From Butyrivibrio sp. AC2005 (GTDB taxonomy: Bacteria; Bacillota; Clostridia; Lachnospirales; Lachnospiraceae), in contig NZ_AUJI01000009.1 in the NCBI RefSeq assembly GCF_000424145.1, positions 282,336-346,335 of the forward strand: 64,000 nt of DNA. Reading direction: 5' to 3'. Each line of letters begins with the position of its first letter. Position 1 is the first letter of the stretch. Made by a program: the position numbers and the translations under genes. Shown one piece after another: positions 1 to 8,436 of the stretch. Under the pieces are notes generated by a model, which made no database searches, was not told the origin of the DNA, and worked only from the letters and a program-made list of their open reading frames with translations.

Positions 1-249
1 GGTGGTCTCGGTTTTAAGGGTTCAAGGAAATCTACTCCATATGCTGCACAGATGGCTGCAGAGACAGCAACAAAGGCTGCACTTATTCACGGCCTTAAGA
101 CAGTTGATGTCTTTGTAAAGGGACCGGGTTCAGGAAGAGAAGCTGCTATCAGAGCTCTTGCTGCAAGTGGTCTTACTGTTACCAGTATTACGGATGTAAC
201 TCCCGTACCTCATAACGGATGCCGCCCGCCCAAGCGCCGCAGAGTATAA
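1..249 (+). CDS. rpsK: 30S ribosomal protein S11, 3' part
   Basis: The reading frame is open from base 1 and encodes the C-terminal 82 residues of S11, a protein of the 30S platform. It opens with [20 protein letters not shown], the conserved S11 core, and ends in the family tail [12 protein letters not shown]. The start lies upstream of the window. An internal Met codon at 52 is not the start, because conserved S11 sequence precedes it. rpsD follows, the usual order of the alpha operon. Confidence 0.97.
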   Translation, partial: GGLGFKGSRKSTPYAAQMAAETATKAALIHGLKTVDVFVKGPGSGREAAIRALAASGLTVTSITDVTPVPHNGCRPPKRRRV

Positions 250-404
250 TCCTATTTTGGTATTCATTCAGAGCCTGCGTTTTTACGTCTGGCTCTGATG
301 GAGCATATAGACACTATTAACTTTAAACTCGTTGGATGAAGGCACATGAAGTGCCGTGCTGTAAACAACAGTCAGGATTTTCCTGAACAAGAAAGGAGCC
401 AATA

Positions 405-998
405 ATGGCAGTAAACAGAGTTCCAGTACTTAAGAGATGCAGATCACTTGATTTGGATCCCACATTCCTTGGATATGACAAGAAGTCCAAGAGAACAAAC
501 AGCAGAGCAAACAAGAAGATGAGCGAGTATGGACTTCAGCTCCGTGAGAAGCAGAAGGCAAAGTTCATCTATGGCGTTCTTGAGAAGCCTTTCCGTAACT
601 ACTACGACAAGGCTGATCGTCAGAAGGGTCAGACCGGTGAAAACCTTATGGTTCTTCTTGAGCGCAGACTTGATAATGTTATTTTCCGTATGGGCTTTGC
701 AAGAACAAGAAGAGAAGCAAGACAGGTTGTTCTTCATAAGTTCATCACTGTAAACGGTAAGGTTGTAAACATTCCTTCATACCTCATCAAAGCTGGTGAT
801 GTTATTGAAGTTAAGGAAGCTGCAAGAAGCATCCAGAGATTCAAGGACATCGCTGAGATCACAGCAGGCAGAATCGTTCCTGAGTGGCTTGATGTTAACA
901 AGGAAAAACTTAGCGGAACAGTTAAAGAATTCCCTTCAAGAGATGTAATCGACGTTCCTGTAGACGAAATGTTGATCGTCGAGTTGTATTCTAAGTAA
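405..998 (+). CDS. rpsD: 30S ribosomal protein S4
   Basis: Encodes a 197-residue S4, a primary 16S rRNA-binding protein that nucleates 30S assembly. The N-terminal domain begins MAVNRVPVLKRCRSLDLDP. The S4 RNA-binding domain covers roughly residues 87-150 (RRLDNVIFRMGFARTRREAR, then a conserved VNGKVVNIPSYLIKAGD). The C-terminus DEMLIVELYSK is typical. AAAGGAGCC lies just upstream of the ATG. In many bacteria S4 represses the alpha operon; no control structure was identified in the 155-nt gap before the gene. Confidence 0.97.
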   Translation: MAVNRVPVLKRCRSLDLDPTFLGYDKKSKRTNSRANKKMSEYGLQLREKQKAKFIYGVLEKPFRNYYDKADRQKGQTGENLMVLLERRLDNVIFRMGFARTRREARQVVLHKFITVNGKVVNIPSYLIKAGDVIEVKEAARSIQRFKDIAEITAGRIVPEWLDVNKEKLSGTVKEFPSRDVIDVPVDEMLIVELYSK

Positions 999-1038
999 TA
1001 AATTAGAAACACGATAAAACTATAAGGAGGGTATGTCA

Positions 1039-2001
1039 GTGTTTGATTTTGAAAGACCAAATATTGAAGTTGCTGAAATTTCAGAAGACAGGAAGTATGG
1101 CAGATTCGTTGTAGAGCCTCTCGAGAGAGGTTATGGTATTACCCTTGGTAATTCACTCAGAAGAATTATGCTTTCCTCTTTGCCTGGAGCAGCAGTAAGT
1201 CAGGTCAAAATCGAAGGTGTACTGCATGAGTTCAGTTCTATTCCCGGAGTAAAGGAAGATGTTACTGAAATCATAATGAATATCAAGAATCTTTCTATTC
1301 GCAATAATTCTGAGACAAACGAGCCTAAGACAGCATACATCGAATTTACAGGCGAAGGTGTTGTTACAGCTGCTGATATTCAGGTTGATCAGGATATTGA
1401 GATCACAAATCCCGATCAGGTTATTGCAACACTGTCCGGAAAAGATGCTAAGCTTTACATGGAGCTTACCATCACAAAGGGTAGAGGATATGTAAGCTCT
1501 GATAAGAATAAGCTTGCAGATCTTCCTATCGGTGTAATAGCAGTAGATTCTATCTATACACCTGTAGAACGTGTAAATGTCAGTGTTGAAAATACACGTG
1601 TAGGTCAGGTAACTGACTATGATAAGCTGACACTTGATGTTCACACTAAAGGAACACTTGCTCCCGATGAGGCTGTCAGCCTTGCAGCAAAGGTTCTTAG
1701 TGAGCATCTTAGCCTCTTCATCGACTTGTCTGAGAATGCCAAGACTGCAGAAGTTATGGTAGAGAAAGACAATGATGAGAAGGAAAAAGTTCTTGAGATG
1801 AGCATAGACGAGCTTGAACTCAGTGTTCGTTCATTCAACTGCCTCAAGAGAGCCGGAATCAATACTGTTGAGGAGCTTACAAACAAGACTCCCGATGATA
1901 TGATGAAGGTTCGTAACCTTGGACGTAAGTCCCTTGAGGAAGTGCTTGCAAAGCTTGATGAGCTTGGTCTTGCACTCAGAACTGGCGACGATCAGAACTA
2001 A
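1039..2001 (+). CDS. rpoA: DNA-directed RNA polymerase subunit alpha
   Basis: RNA polymerase alpha subunit, which starts polymerase assembly and contacts UP elements and activators. The N-terminal dimerisation domain contains [20 protein letters not shown]; the C-terminal DNA-binding domain (about residues 240-310) contains [17 protein letters not shown] and [11 protein letters not shown] prefer the GTG at 1039, giving [10 protein letters not shown] as in close relatives and lying 8 nt after GGAGG (1026-1030). An in-frame ATG at 1033 is only 2 nt from that ribosome binding site. Length is 320 residues. Confidence 0.95.
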   Translation: MFDFERPNIEVAEISEDRKYGRFVVEPLERGYGITLGNSLRRIMLSSLPGAAVSQVKIEGVLHEFSSIPGVKEDVTEIIMNIKNLSIRNNSETNEPKTAYIEFTGEGVVTAADIQVDQDIEITNPDQVIATLSGKDAKLYMELTITKGRGYVSSDKNKLADLPIGVIAVDSIYTPVERVNVSVENTRVGQVTDYDKLTLDVHTKGTLAPDEAVSLAAKVLSEHLSLFIDLSENAKTAEVMVEKDNDEKEKVLEMSIDELELSVRSFNCLKRAGINTVEELTNKTPDDMMKVRNLGRKSLEEVLAKLDELGLALRTGDDQN

Positions 2002-2173
2002 TTTATCTTATTTTGAGGTGAATTAATTAGTTTTCGCAGAAGGTAAAACCAATGTGTACTGATGCGGATTCTCATAGGTAAACAAACAACATACCGGAAG
2101 TAAATCCAAAGAGTATTCTGATATGCACCACAGCAGAAGGAATTCTGCGATTGAGAAAGGAAGTAAAATTATT

Positions 2174-2710
2174 ATGGCAATGTACAGAAAATTAGGCAAG
2201 GCAACAAAGCCTAGAAGAGCTCTTCTTAGAAACCAGGCAACAATGCTCCTTTACAACGGAAAGATCGTTACAACCGAGGCTAGAGCTAAGGAAGTAAAGA
2301 AGATCGTTGAGCCTATCATCGCTCTTGCAGCTAAGGAAATGGACAACTACGAGACTGTTACAGTTGAGGCTAAGGTTGCTCGTAAAGACAAGGATGGCAA
2401 GCGCGTTAAGGAAGTTAAGGATGGCAAGAAGGTAACAGTTTATGATACTGTTCAGAAGGAGATCAAAAAGGATAAGCCTTCACGTATGCACGCTAGAAGA
2501 CAGATCCTCAAGACTCTTTATCCTGTAACTGAGGTTCCGAAGGCAGCTGCTGGAAGAAAGAAGAACACAAAGCAGATCGACCTTGTTGATAAGCTTTTCA
2601 CAGAGTATGGTCCTAAGTATGCCAGCCGTAACGGTGGTTACACAAGAATCGTTAAGATTGGTCAGCGTAAGGGCGATGCAGCTATGATGGTTGTTCTTGA
2701 GCTCGTTTAA
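2174..2710 (+). CDS. rplQ: 50S ribosomal protein L17 with long internal insertion
   Basis: Encodes a 178-residue L17 beginning MAMYRKLGKATKPRRALLRN. Typical L17 is about 115-130 residues. The extra length is a Lys/Asp/Val-rich segment of about 50 residues near positions 60-110, before SRMHARRQILKTLYP; similar insertions are known in Lachnospiraceae L17. The ATG at 2174 follows AAAGGAAG (2156-2163); a longer reading from 2123 adds residues not found in the family. The gene sits 172 bp after rpoA and ends just before a strong terminator. Confidence 0.94.
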   Translation: MAMYRKLGKATKPRRALLRNQATMLLYNGKIVTTEARAKEVKKIVEPIIALAAKEMDNYETVTVEAKVARKDKDGKRVKEVKDGKKVTVYDTVQKEIKKDKPSRMHARRQILKTLYPVTEVPKAAAGRKKNTKQIDLVDKLFTEYGPKYASRNGGYTRIVKIGQRKGDAAMMVVLELV

Positions 2711-2733
2711 TTCGAACATTACATAAAATAAAG

Positions 2734-2758
2734 AGAGCGGTCAATTGACCGCTCTTTT
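2734..2758 (+). terminator. Rho-independent terminator after rplQ
   Basis: A perfect 11-bp inverted repeat, AGAGCGGTCAA with TTGACCGCTCT, is followed directly by TTTT. It closes the rpsK-rpsD-rpoA-rplQ transcription unit. Because it is palindromic and flanked by A and T runs it could also stop transcription from the opposite strand. Confidence 0.9.
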
Positions 2759-2815
2759 GCTATATAGAAATGACTTATTGTGTGCTTTTTGAATTTATAT
2801 ATAAAAGGCACTTTT

Positions 2816-3049
2816 TTAGTTGCTATTCCCGCTGCTTACTGAATTATCGGCATCATTATTATCGGAATTCATTAACTCTGCATCGTTAGATGCTTCTTGG
2901 CTATTATCGCTTCCTCCGTAAGCGATTTCAGGATGTTTCTCAGCATATTCTGCAAGGGTTTCACTTCCGCTAAGAGTTCTTGCTAATACTGCACATACAA
3001 CTATGGCAGCTATCAGTATAAGAGCCGGCTTTATATATTGTTCAAACAT
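2816..3049 (-). CDS. Small membrane-anchored hypothetical protein
   Basis: A 77-residue open frame on the minus strand. Residues 7-24 (KPALILIAAIVVCAVLAR) form one clear membrane helix. The C-terminal half is a low-complexity tail rich in Asn, Ser and Asp, likely extracytoplasmic. No good Shine-Dalgarno sequence precedes the ATG. The composition (hydrophobic helix, then polar tail) looks like a real small membrane protein rather than antisense noise. It faces away from ecfA1. Function unknown. Confidence 0.5.
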   Translation of the reverse strand: MFEQYIKPALILIAAIVVCAVLARTLSGSETLAEYAEKHPEIAYGGSDNSQEASNDAELMNSDNNDADNSVSSGNSN

Positions 3050-3227
3050 GTGTATATCATAGCATATATGCGCTTGTTTTTCATAACTTCATATACTAAA
3101 ATAGAAAAGATGTACAGCAAAGATGCATTACTTCATGTGTGCAGAAGCGGAAATATACCATTTTTCCTGAGGTTCACAGGATATGCTCCTCGTAAGTAAG
3201 GAGCCGGACAAAGTATAGTGAGGTATC

Positions 3228-4091
3228 ATGAGTTCAGAGAAAATGCTCCAGGTGGAGAATCTGACATTTGAATATATAAGACGTGACGAAGAAGGAAACG
3301 TCGAGGGAATAAAGACTGCTGTGGATGGTGTTGACCTCGAGGTAAACAAAGGCGAGTTTATTTCCATCCTTGGCCATAATGGCTCTGGAAAATCAACTCT
3401 TGCCAAGCATTTTAATGCCCTGCTTTTTCCGACAGAGGGAACAGTATGGGTAGATGGTCTTAATACAATGGATAGTCAGAATATATGGGATGTAAGGCAA
3501 GGCGCAGGCATGGTTTTTCAGAATCCCGATAATCAGATTATAGGCCAGGTTGTAGAGGAAGACGTAGGATTCGGTCCTGAAAATATGGGAATTCCTACCG
3601 AAGAGATATGGGAGAGAGTTGAGGAAAGTCTCAAGGCAGTAGGCATGTATGAGTATAGAAAAAATTCTCCCAACCATCTGTCGGGCGGTCAGAAACAAAG
3701 GGTTTCCATTGCCGGAGTTATTGCAATGCATCCCAAATGCATAATATTTGATGAACCCACTGCTATGCTCGATCCAAACGGAAGAAAAGAAGTTATACGT
3801 GCGGCTCGTGCACTTAATGAAGTGGAAGGGATAACAATTATCCTTATAACGCATTATATGGAAGAGGTTATTTACTCGGACAAAGTCTTTGTTATGGACA
3901 AAGGCAAAATAACAATGCAGGGAACACCGAGAGAGATTTTTTCTCAGGTGGATAAATTAAAGGAACTGCGACTTGGAGTGCCACAGGTGACACTTTTGGC
4001 ACATGAATTACAAAAAAGGGGACTGAATATCCCTAATGGAATTCTTGACAGAAAAGAACTGATAAATGCCATTAAGGCATATAGATACTGA
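3228..4091 (+). CDS. ecfA1: Energy-coupling factor transporter ATPase EcfA1
   Basis: One of two ATPases that power ECF transporters importing vitamins and micronutrients through exchangeable S components. The 287 residues contain Walker A (GHNGSGKST, near 46-54), the Q-loop (VFQNPDNQI), the ABC signature LSGGQ and Walker B ([12 protein letters not shown]), followed by the switch-loop H in LITHYME. Start chosen at ATG 3228 with GTGAGG upstream. A short hairpin (GCTCCT 3185-3190, AGGAGC 3199-3204) lies in the leader. First gene of an ecfA1-ecfA2-ecfT module; no S component is nearby, so it is probably shared (group II). Confidence 0.93.
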   Translation: MSSEKMLQVENLTFEYIRRDEEGNVEGIKTAVDGVDLEVNKGEFISILGHNGSGKSTLAKHFNALLFPTEGTVWVDGLNTMDSQNIWDVRQGAGMVFQNPDNQIIGQVVEEDVGFGPENMGIPTEEIWERVEESLKAVGMYEYRKNSPNHLSGGQKQRVSIAGVIAMHPKCIIFDEPTAMLDPNGRKEVIRAARALNEVEGITIILITHYMEEVIYSDKVFVMDKGKITMQGTPREIFSQVDKLKELRLGVPQVTLLAHELQKRGLNIPNGILDRKELINAIKAYRY

Positions 4092-4154
4092 TATTTAAAG
4101 TACAGGCTGCCTGTTTATGAAAACAGGACACCGGTTATAGAAGTTGGTGAAAAC

Positions 4155-5003
4155 ATGGCAATTATACTTGATCATGTAAATTACATATATAATCCCGAAA
4201 CAGCTATGGCGAAGACCGCCTTAAAGGATATTTCGCTGCAGATACCGGATGGACAGTTTATAGGACTTATCGGGCATACCGGCTCCGGAAAATCCACGTT
4301 GATACAGCATTTAAACGGGCTTATGAAACCTACGTCAGGATCTGTTTACTTCAACGGTAAGGACATAAATGATCCTGAGTTTAACAGAAAAGATTTGAGA
4401 GCAAAGGTGGGTCTGGTATTCCAATATCCTGAGCATCAACTGTTTGAGATAAATTGTTTTCAGGATGTTTGTTTTGGACCTAAGAATCTTGGACTATCCC
4501 AAAAGGAAGTGGAACTTAGGGCTTATGATGCTCTAAAAAAAGTAGGCTTTCCCGATGAATCTTTTTATCAATCTCCATTTGATCTGTCAGGTGGACAGAA
4601 GAGAAGAGTGGCGATAGCAGGTGTTCTTGCTATGAAGCCGGAGGTACTTATTCTCGATGAACCTACAGCCGGACTTGATCCTAAGGGCAGGGATGAGATA
4701 CTTGATCTCATAGCTGATCTTCATGAAAATATGGGAATAACGGTCATACTGGTTTCCCACAGCATGGAGGATGTTGCTAATTATGTGGATAGAATCATCG
4801 TTATGAACAAGGGCGAAGCCATGTTTGACGGGGCGCCCAAAGAGGTATTTTCACATTATAGAGAGCTTGAGGAAATAGGACTGGCTGCACCTCAGGTTAC
4901 ATATGTAATGCAGGAGCTCAGGGAAGCAGGTGTTTCCGTGGCTACTGATGCAACTACAATAGATGAAGCAGCTGATGAAATTATGAGAGTACTGGGAGCA
5001 TGA
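4155..5003 (+). CDS. ecfA2: Energy-coupling factor transporter ATPase EcfA2
   Basis: Second ATPase of the ECF module, 282 residues, expected to heterodimerise with EcfA1 and couple to EcfT. Motifs in order: Walker A GHTGSGKST, Q-loop VFQYPEHQLF, signature LSGGQ, Walker B VLILDEPTAGLD, and H-loop VSHSMED. It lies 63 bp after ecfA1 and 5 bp before ecfT, consistent with one transcript. Confidence 0.93.
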   Translation: MAIILDHVNYIYNPETAMAKTALKDISLQIPDGQFIGLIGHTGSGKSTLIQHLNGLMKPTSGSVYFNGKDINDPEFNRKDLRAKVGLVFQYPEHQLFEINCFQDVCFGPKNLGLSQKEVELRAYDALKKVGFPDESFYQSPFDLSGGQKRRVAIAGVLAMKPEVLILDEPTAGLDPKGRDEILDLIADLHENMGITVILVSHSMEDVANYVDRIIVMNKGEAMFDGAPKEVFSHYRELEEIGLAAPQVTYVMQELREAGVSVATDATTIDEAADEIMRVLGA

Positions 5004-5008
5004 GCTGA

Positions 5009-5809
5009 ATGCTTAGAGATATAACACTGGGACAATATTACCAGACAGATTCGCACCTTCACAGACTTGATCCGAGGGTGAAAATTGTTGCGACTTTAGT
5101 ATATATTGTTTCCCTGTTTGTGGTAGATAACTTCATAGGATATTTGATAGCGGCTGCGTTTTTGCTGGCAGCGATAATACTTTCCAAGGTGCCTCCGAAA
5201 TTCATTTTTAAGGGCATGAGGGCTATTTATTTCCTTTTACTGATAACAATGGTGTTCAATCTGTTTTTGACGCCGGGTGAGCCATTATTTTCATTCTGGA
5301 AGATAAATGTGACAAAGGAAGGTGTAAAAATTGCAGTTATGATGGGCGTGAGACTTGTTTTCCTGATAACAGGTTCTTCAATTATGACATTGACAACAAC
5401 GCCCAATCAGCTGACTGACGGACTTGAGAGCCTTATGAATCCTCTCAAGAAGTTGCATGTTCCGGTGCATGAGATATCAATGATGATGTCAATCGCACTT
5501 CGCTTTATACCGATTCTGATGGAAGAAACGGATAAGATAATGAAGGCACAGATGGCAAGAGGTGCCGATTTTGAGACTGGATCGCTGATTCAGAGAGCTA
5601 AGAGTCTTATTCCGCTCCTGGTTCCGCTTTTTATTTCAGCATTCAGACGCGCTAATGACCTTGCTATGGCGATGGAAGCAAGATGCTATCGTGGTGGCGA
5701 GGGCAGAACCAAGATGAAACCGCTGATCTATCACGTGTCTGATTATGCAGCCTACCTGGTTGCTGCAGCATATTTGGGAGTGATGATAGCAGTTGGGATA
5801 ATCTTTTAG
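5009..5809 (+). CDS. ecfT: Energy-coupling factor transporter transmembrane protein EcfT
   Basis: Membrane scaffold that links the EcfA ATPases to substrate-binding S components. The 266 residues start MLRDITLGQYYQTDSHLHRLDPRVK, a typical EcfT opening, and contain about five membrane helices. The two short Ala-Arg-Gly coupling-helix motifs occur as MARGADF (near 183-190) and MEARCYRGG (near 222-230). GGGAG in the end of ecfA2 can serve as ribosome binding site. Confidence 0.92.
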   Translation: MLRDITLGQYYQTDSHLHRLDPRVKIVATLVYIVSLFVVDNFIGYLIAAAFLLAAIILSKVPPKFIFKGMRAIYFLLLITMVFNLFLTPGEPLFSFWKINVTKEGVKIAVMMGVRLVFLITGSSIMTLTTTPNQLTDGLESLMNPLKKLHVPVHEISMMMSIALRFIPILMEETDKIMKAQMARGADFETGSLIQRAKSLIPLLVPLFISAFRRANDLAMAMEARCYRGGEGRTKMKPLIYHVSDYAAYLVAAAYLGVMIAVGIIF

Positions 5810-5903
5810 ATGAATAGATTTTTTAGTTAAGTGGATTTTTTAGAAATTTCATTTACAAAGGGTAGTGTTATATAAGCATAGATTTATATAAAGGATGGAT
5901 TTA

Positions 5904-6650
5904 TTGAAAAATATAATGCTGACGGTTGCCTATGATGGAGCAAATTATCATGGATTTGCTTTTCAGGAAAATACGGTAACAATTGAAGGAACGCTTAAAA
6001 AGGCAATAGATGCTCTGACAGGCGAAGACGTAGAAGTTATCGGAGCAAGCAGGACAGATGCGGGCGTACATGCATATGGGAATATAGTTGTGTTTAAGAC
6101 TATGTCTACAATCCCTGCTGAGAGCTTTGCGCCTGCTTTAAACAGCAAGCTTCCGGATGACATAAGGATTATGGAATCAGCTGAAGTTCCGATTGATTTT
6201 CATCCAAGAAAATGTCTGTCCGAGAAGACATATGAGTACAGAATATTAAATACCAGAATACCGATACCCACCAGACGGTTGTATACATGCCATTGCAGCT
6301 ATCAGCTTGATGAAAAGAAAATGAATGAAGCCGCAGGGTATTTTGTGGGTGAGCATGATTTTTCAAGCTTTTGCGCAGCAGGGTCTCAGGCTATCAGCCA
6401 TGTGAGGAACATTATTTCCTGTGAGGTATTCAGGCACGGAGATGAGGTTGTGATAAGGATAGTCGGCAACGGTTTTCTATATAATATGGTCAGGATTATT
6501 GCAGGCACGCTCATGGACATCGGACGGGGCAAAGGGAATCCCGAGGACATTGAAAAAATGCTTGAAGCAAAGGACAGAGCTACTGCCGGACCGACAGCAC
6601 CGCCGCAGGGACTTTTTCTTATAAAATACAGTTTCCCTGAAGATTTATAA
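5904..6650 (+). CDS. truA: tRNA pseudouridine(38-40) synthase TruA
   Basis: Converts U38-U40 of the tRNA anticodon arm to pseudouridine. The catalytic-Asp motif is present as ASRTDAGVHAYG, with family blocks HDFSSFCAAGSQ and VGNGFLYNMVRIIAGTLMDIGRG. I prefer the TTG at 5904 (MKNIMLTVAYDGANYHG, 248 residues): AAGGA (5891-5895) is 8 nt upstream, whereas the ATG at 5895 overlaps that ribosome binding site. It follows ecfT, a common arrangement in Firmicutes, and precedes rplM. Confidence 0.92.
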   Translation: MKNIMLTVAYDGANYHGFAFQENTVTIEGTLKKAIDALTGEDVEVIGASRTDAGVHAYGNIVVFKTMSTIPAESFAPALNSKLPDDIRIMESAEVPIDFHPRKCLSEKTYEYRILNTRIPIPTRRLYTCHCSYQLDEKKMNEAAGYFVGEHDFSSFCAAGSQAISHVRNIISCEVFRHGDEVVIRIVGNGFLYNMVRIIAGTLMDIGRGKGNPEDIEKMLEAKDRATAGPTAPPQGLFLIKYSFPEDL

Positions 6651-6697
6651 AATTTTTGTAACCTCAGTAATTTTGTGTTTTTTGGGCGGATTACAGG

Positions 6698-6727
6698 TTG
6701 ACAAAATGAGAGAAATGAGCATATAAT
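6698..6727 (+). promoter_or_regulatory. Sigma-A promoter for rplM-rpsI
   Basis: A perfect TTGACA (6698-6703) and perfect TATAAT (6722-6727) are separated by 18 bp. The predicted transcript starts near 6734 and leaves an untranslated leader of about 134 nt before rplM. In Firmicutes such leaders can carry an L13-binding autoregulatory structure; I could not confirm one by eye. Confidence 0.85.
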
Positions 6728-6867
6728 ATATGACTGTGTGACGATAATCGCCAAATTATCCCGGTAAGTAATGCGGCGTATATCTATACAGTATATTAGC
6801 GTATGGATCAGGTGAAGGGTTCATCGCACCAGAGTTTAACTGTTAACTGGTTATGGAGGTAATTAGA

Positions 6868-7296
6868 ATGAACACATATATGCCTAATGCTTCTTCTGTA
6901 GAGAAGAAATGGTATGTTGTAGACGCAACAGATATGACACTCGGTCGTCTTGCTTCTAACGTAGCTAACGTACTTAGAGGAAAGAACAAGCCGATTTATA
7001 CACCTAACATTGATACAGGTGATTATGTAATCGTTATCAACGCTGATAAGATTAAGGTTACAGGTAAGAAGATGGACCAGAAGATGTACTGGCACCACAC
7101 AGATTACGTTGGACACCACAAGGAGTTCACACTTCGTCAGATGATGGAGTCACACCCTGAGCGTGTAATCGAGCATGCTGTTAAGGGAATGCTTCCCAAG
7201 GGTTCTCTTGGAAGACAGATGTACACAAAGCTTCACGTATACGCAGGACCTGAGCACGAGCATGCAGCTCAGAAGCCCGAAGTACTTACATTCTAA
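6868..7296 (+). CDS. rplM: 50S ribosomal protein L13
   Basis: Encodes a 142-residue L13, an early 50S assembly protein. Conserved blocks: [16 protein letters not shown] near the N-terminus and [22 protein letters not shown] near residues 108-130. The ATG at 6868 is chosen because GGAGG (6855-6859) lies 8 nt before it; an in-frame ATG at 6853 overlaps that ribosome binding site. rpsI follows by 20 bp. Confidence 0.96.
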   Translation: MNTYMPNASSVEKKWYVVDATDMTLGRLASNVANVLRGKNKPIYTPNIDTGDYVIVINADKIKVTGKKMDQKMYWHHTDYVGHHKEFTLRQMMESHPERVIEHAVKGMLPKGSLGRQMYTKLHVYAGPEHEHAAQKPEVLTF

Positions 7297-7316
7297 TCTG
7301 AAAGGAGAATTTGAAA

Positions 7317-7715
7317 ATGGCTAAAGCAGCAAGTTTCTATGGCACAGGTAGAAGAAAGAAGTCTATCGCCAGAGTTTATCTTACACCCGGTAAGGGTAAT
7401 ATCACTATCAACAAGAGAAACATCGATGAGTATCTTGGTCTTGAGACACTTAAGGTTATCGTTCGTCAGCCCCTTGTACTGACAGATACACTTGATAAGT
7501 TCGATGTTAACGTAACTGTTCGCGGTGGCGGCACAACAGGTCAGGCTGGTGCAATCCGTCACGGTATCTCAAGAGCTCTTCTTCAGGCTGACTCAGATGA
7601 GTACAGACCTGCACTCAAGAAGGCTGGATACCTTACACGTGATCCTAGAATGAAGGAGAGAAAGAAGTACGGTCTCAAAAAGGCTCGTCGTGCTCCTCAG
7701 TTCTCAAAGAGATAA
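7317..7715 (+). CDS. rpsI: 30S ribosomal protein S9
   Basis: Encodes a 132-residue S9 whose C-terminal tail reaches the ribosomal P site. It begins [20 protein letters not shown] and ends [12 protein letters not shown], the universal tail. ATG 7317 has AAAGGAG 9-10 nt upstream. The final 18 bp through just past the stop codon recur exactly at 10649 and 40588, so the gene end appears to be an island attachment site that preserves the S9 coding sequence. Confidence 0.97.
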   Translation: MAKAASFYGTGRRKKSIARVYLTPGKGNITINKRNIDEYLGLETLKVIVRQPLVLTDTLDKFDVNVTVRGGGTTGQAGAIRHGISRALLQADSDEYRPALKKAGYLTRDPRMKERKKYGLKKARRAPQFSKR

Positions 7716-7717
7716 TC
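7700..7717 (+). repeat. rpsI-tail direct repeat, copy 1 (putative att site)
   Basis: GTTCTCAAAGAGATAATC covers the last codons and stop of rpsI (FSKR, stop). Identical 18-bp copies occur at 10649-10666 and 40588-40605, all in the same orientation and each followed within about 25-50 bp by a terminator. This is the pattern of site-specific integration into a gene 3' end. Confidence 0.8.
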
Positions 7718-7766
7718 ATCTGCTACTGCAGAATGTTGTTTCTTTGGAAATATTCAAAGATCTATT

Positions 7767-7798
7767 ACCGGAAGCCCATGTGGCTTCCGGTTTTCTAT
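7767..7798 (+). terminator. Rho-independent terminator after rpsI
   Basis: ACCGGAAGCC (7767-7776) pairs with GGCTTCCGGT (7782-7791) around a CATGT loop, followed by TTTCTATTT. It ends the rplM-rpsI transcript, downstream of the first att-like repeat. Confidence 0.88.
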
Positions 7799-7913
7799 TT
7801 AAGTCGTTCCTATTCGGGAATTAAAAATTTCACTTTACGATTCTATAAGATACTAGAAGATGCTTCAAAGATCCTATTTTGGCATGTCTATTGGTTTGTA
7901 TTTCTGAGTATTC

Positions 7914-8323
7914 TTGACTACAAATCTTGTTTTATACTGTTTGAGTCAATGATCGCAGTGTGTCTGATTGACTGCAATTCCAAGATTATTCTATATGAGT
8001 CAACCAGCTGCGATTGAGGATTTGACTGCAAATCCCGTATTACTCTATATGGGTCAACTATTGCGTGGGGATGCGTTGACCTTAAATCAGGTAATTTCAA
8101 AACGAGTCAATGGTCCTAGGGAATTTTAATGACCGCATTTCCAAAATTCTGTACTTGAGTCAATTGTCGAGCTGTAATCAGATGACTACAAATCCGGTCT
8201 TGTTCAAAATGAGTCAATTCAAGGCTAAGTAGTTAGTTGGCTTCGTTTCTAATAATGTTCTATTTGAGCCATGTGCTGATGAAAAAAATTGACCTATTCT
8301 TAATAAAATCTTATTTGAATCAA
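7914..8323. repeat. Array of eight degenerate 36-bp TTGAC...GTCAA elements, ~54-bp period
   Basis: Eight units start at 7914, 7968, 8022, 8076, 8129, 8182, 8237 and 8289. Each is 35-36 bp, begins with TTGAC (or ATGAC, TTGGC), usually continues CTRCAAATCC, and ends ATGAGTCAA, so the unit ends are inverted repeats. Gaps are 16-19 bp (mostly exactly 18) and poorly conserved. Unit 7 has TTGGC matched by GCC at its other end, a possible compensatory change. A weaker unit can be seen at 7860, again 54 bp earlier. In minus-strand translation units 2-3 give an 18-residue repeat (VDxYRxI..LQS), but stops interrupt it elsewhere. This occupies most of the gene-free stretch 7800-8436. Confidence 0.75.
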
Positions 8324-8436
8324 TTCATATTCTCCTAAAGAAAACAATTTAAATAAAAGAAAACAGCTTCAATACAAGAAAATACTTATTATTATCACTA
8401 ATCGAAAGAAAATATAAAAGAAAAGAGGACAAATAA

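Noticed and set aside
2776..2817. Terminator between the small minus-strand gene and rplQ
   Set aside because: GTGC-TTTT and AAAAGGCAC can pair with a bulge, but the stem is weak and AT-rich, so it is not listed.
5810..5903. Separate promoter for truA
   Set aside because: A TATAAG-like box is present but no convincing -35 at proper spacing.
6734..6867. L13 leader regulatory RNA
   Set aside because: The leader length fits, but I could not identify the conserved secondary structure by eye.
7733..8017. Plus-strand open frame after rpsI
   Set aside because: It runs through the rpsI terminator and the repeat array, has no ribosome binding site and an unnatural composition.
7918..8100. Minus-strand gene with 18-residue repeats
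   Set aside because: Only two to three repeat units are open; stops and frameshifts break the rest, and there is no ribosome binding site. It could at most be a relic.
7914..8323. CRISPR array
   Set aside because: The repeats are strongly divergent, the gaps are only 16-19 bp, and there are no cas genes. It is a degenerate tandem repeat of another kind.
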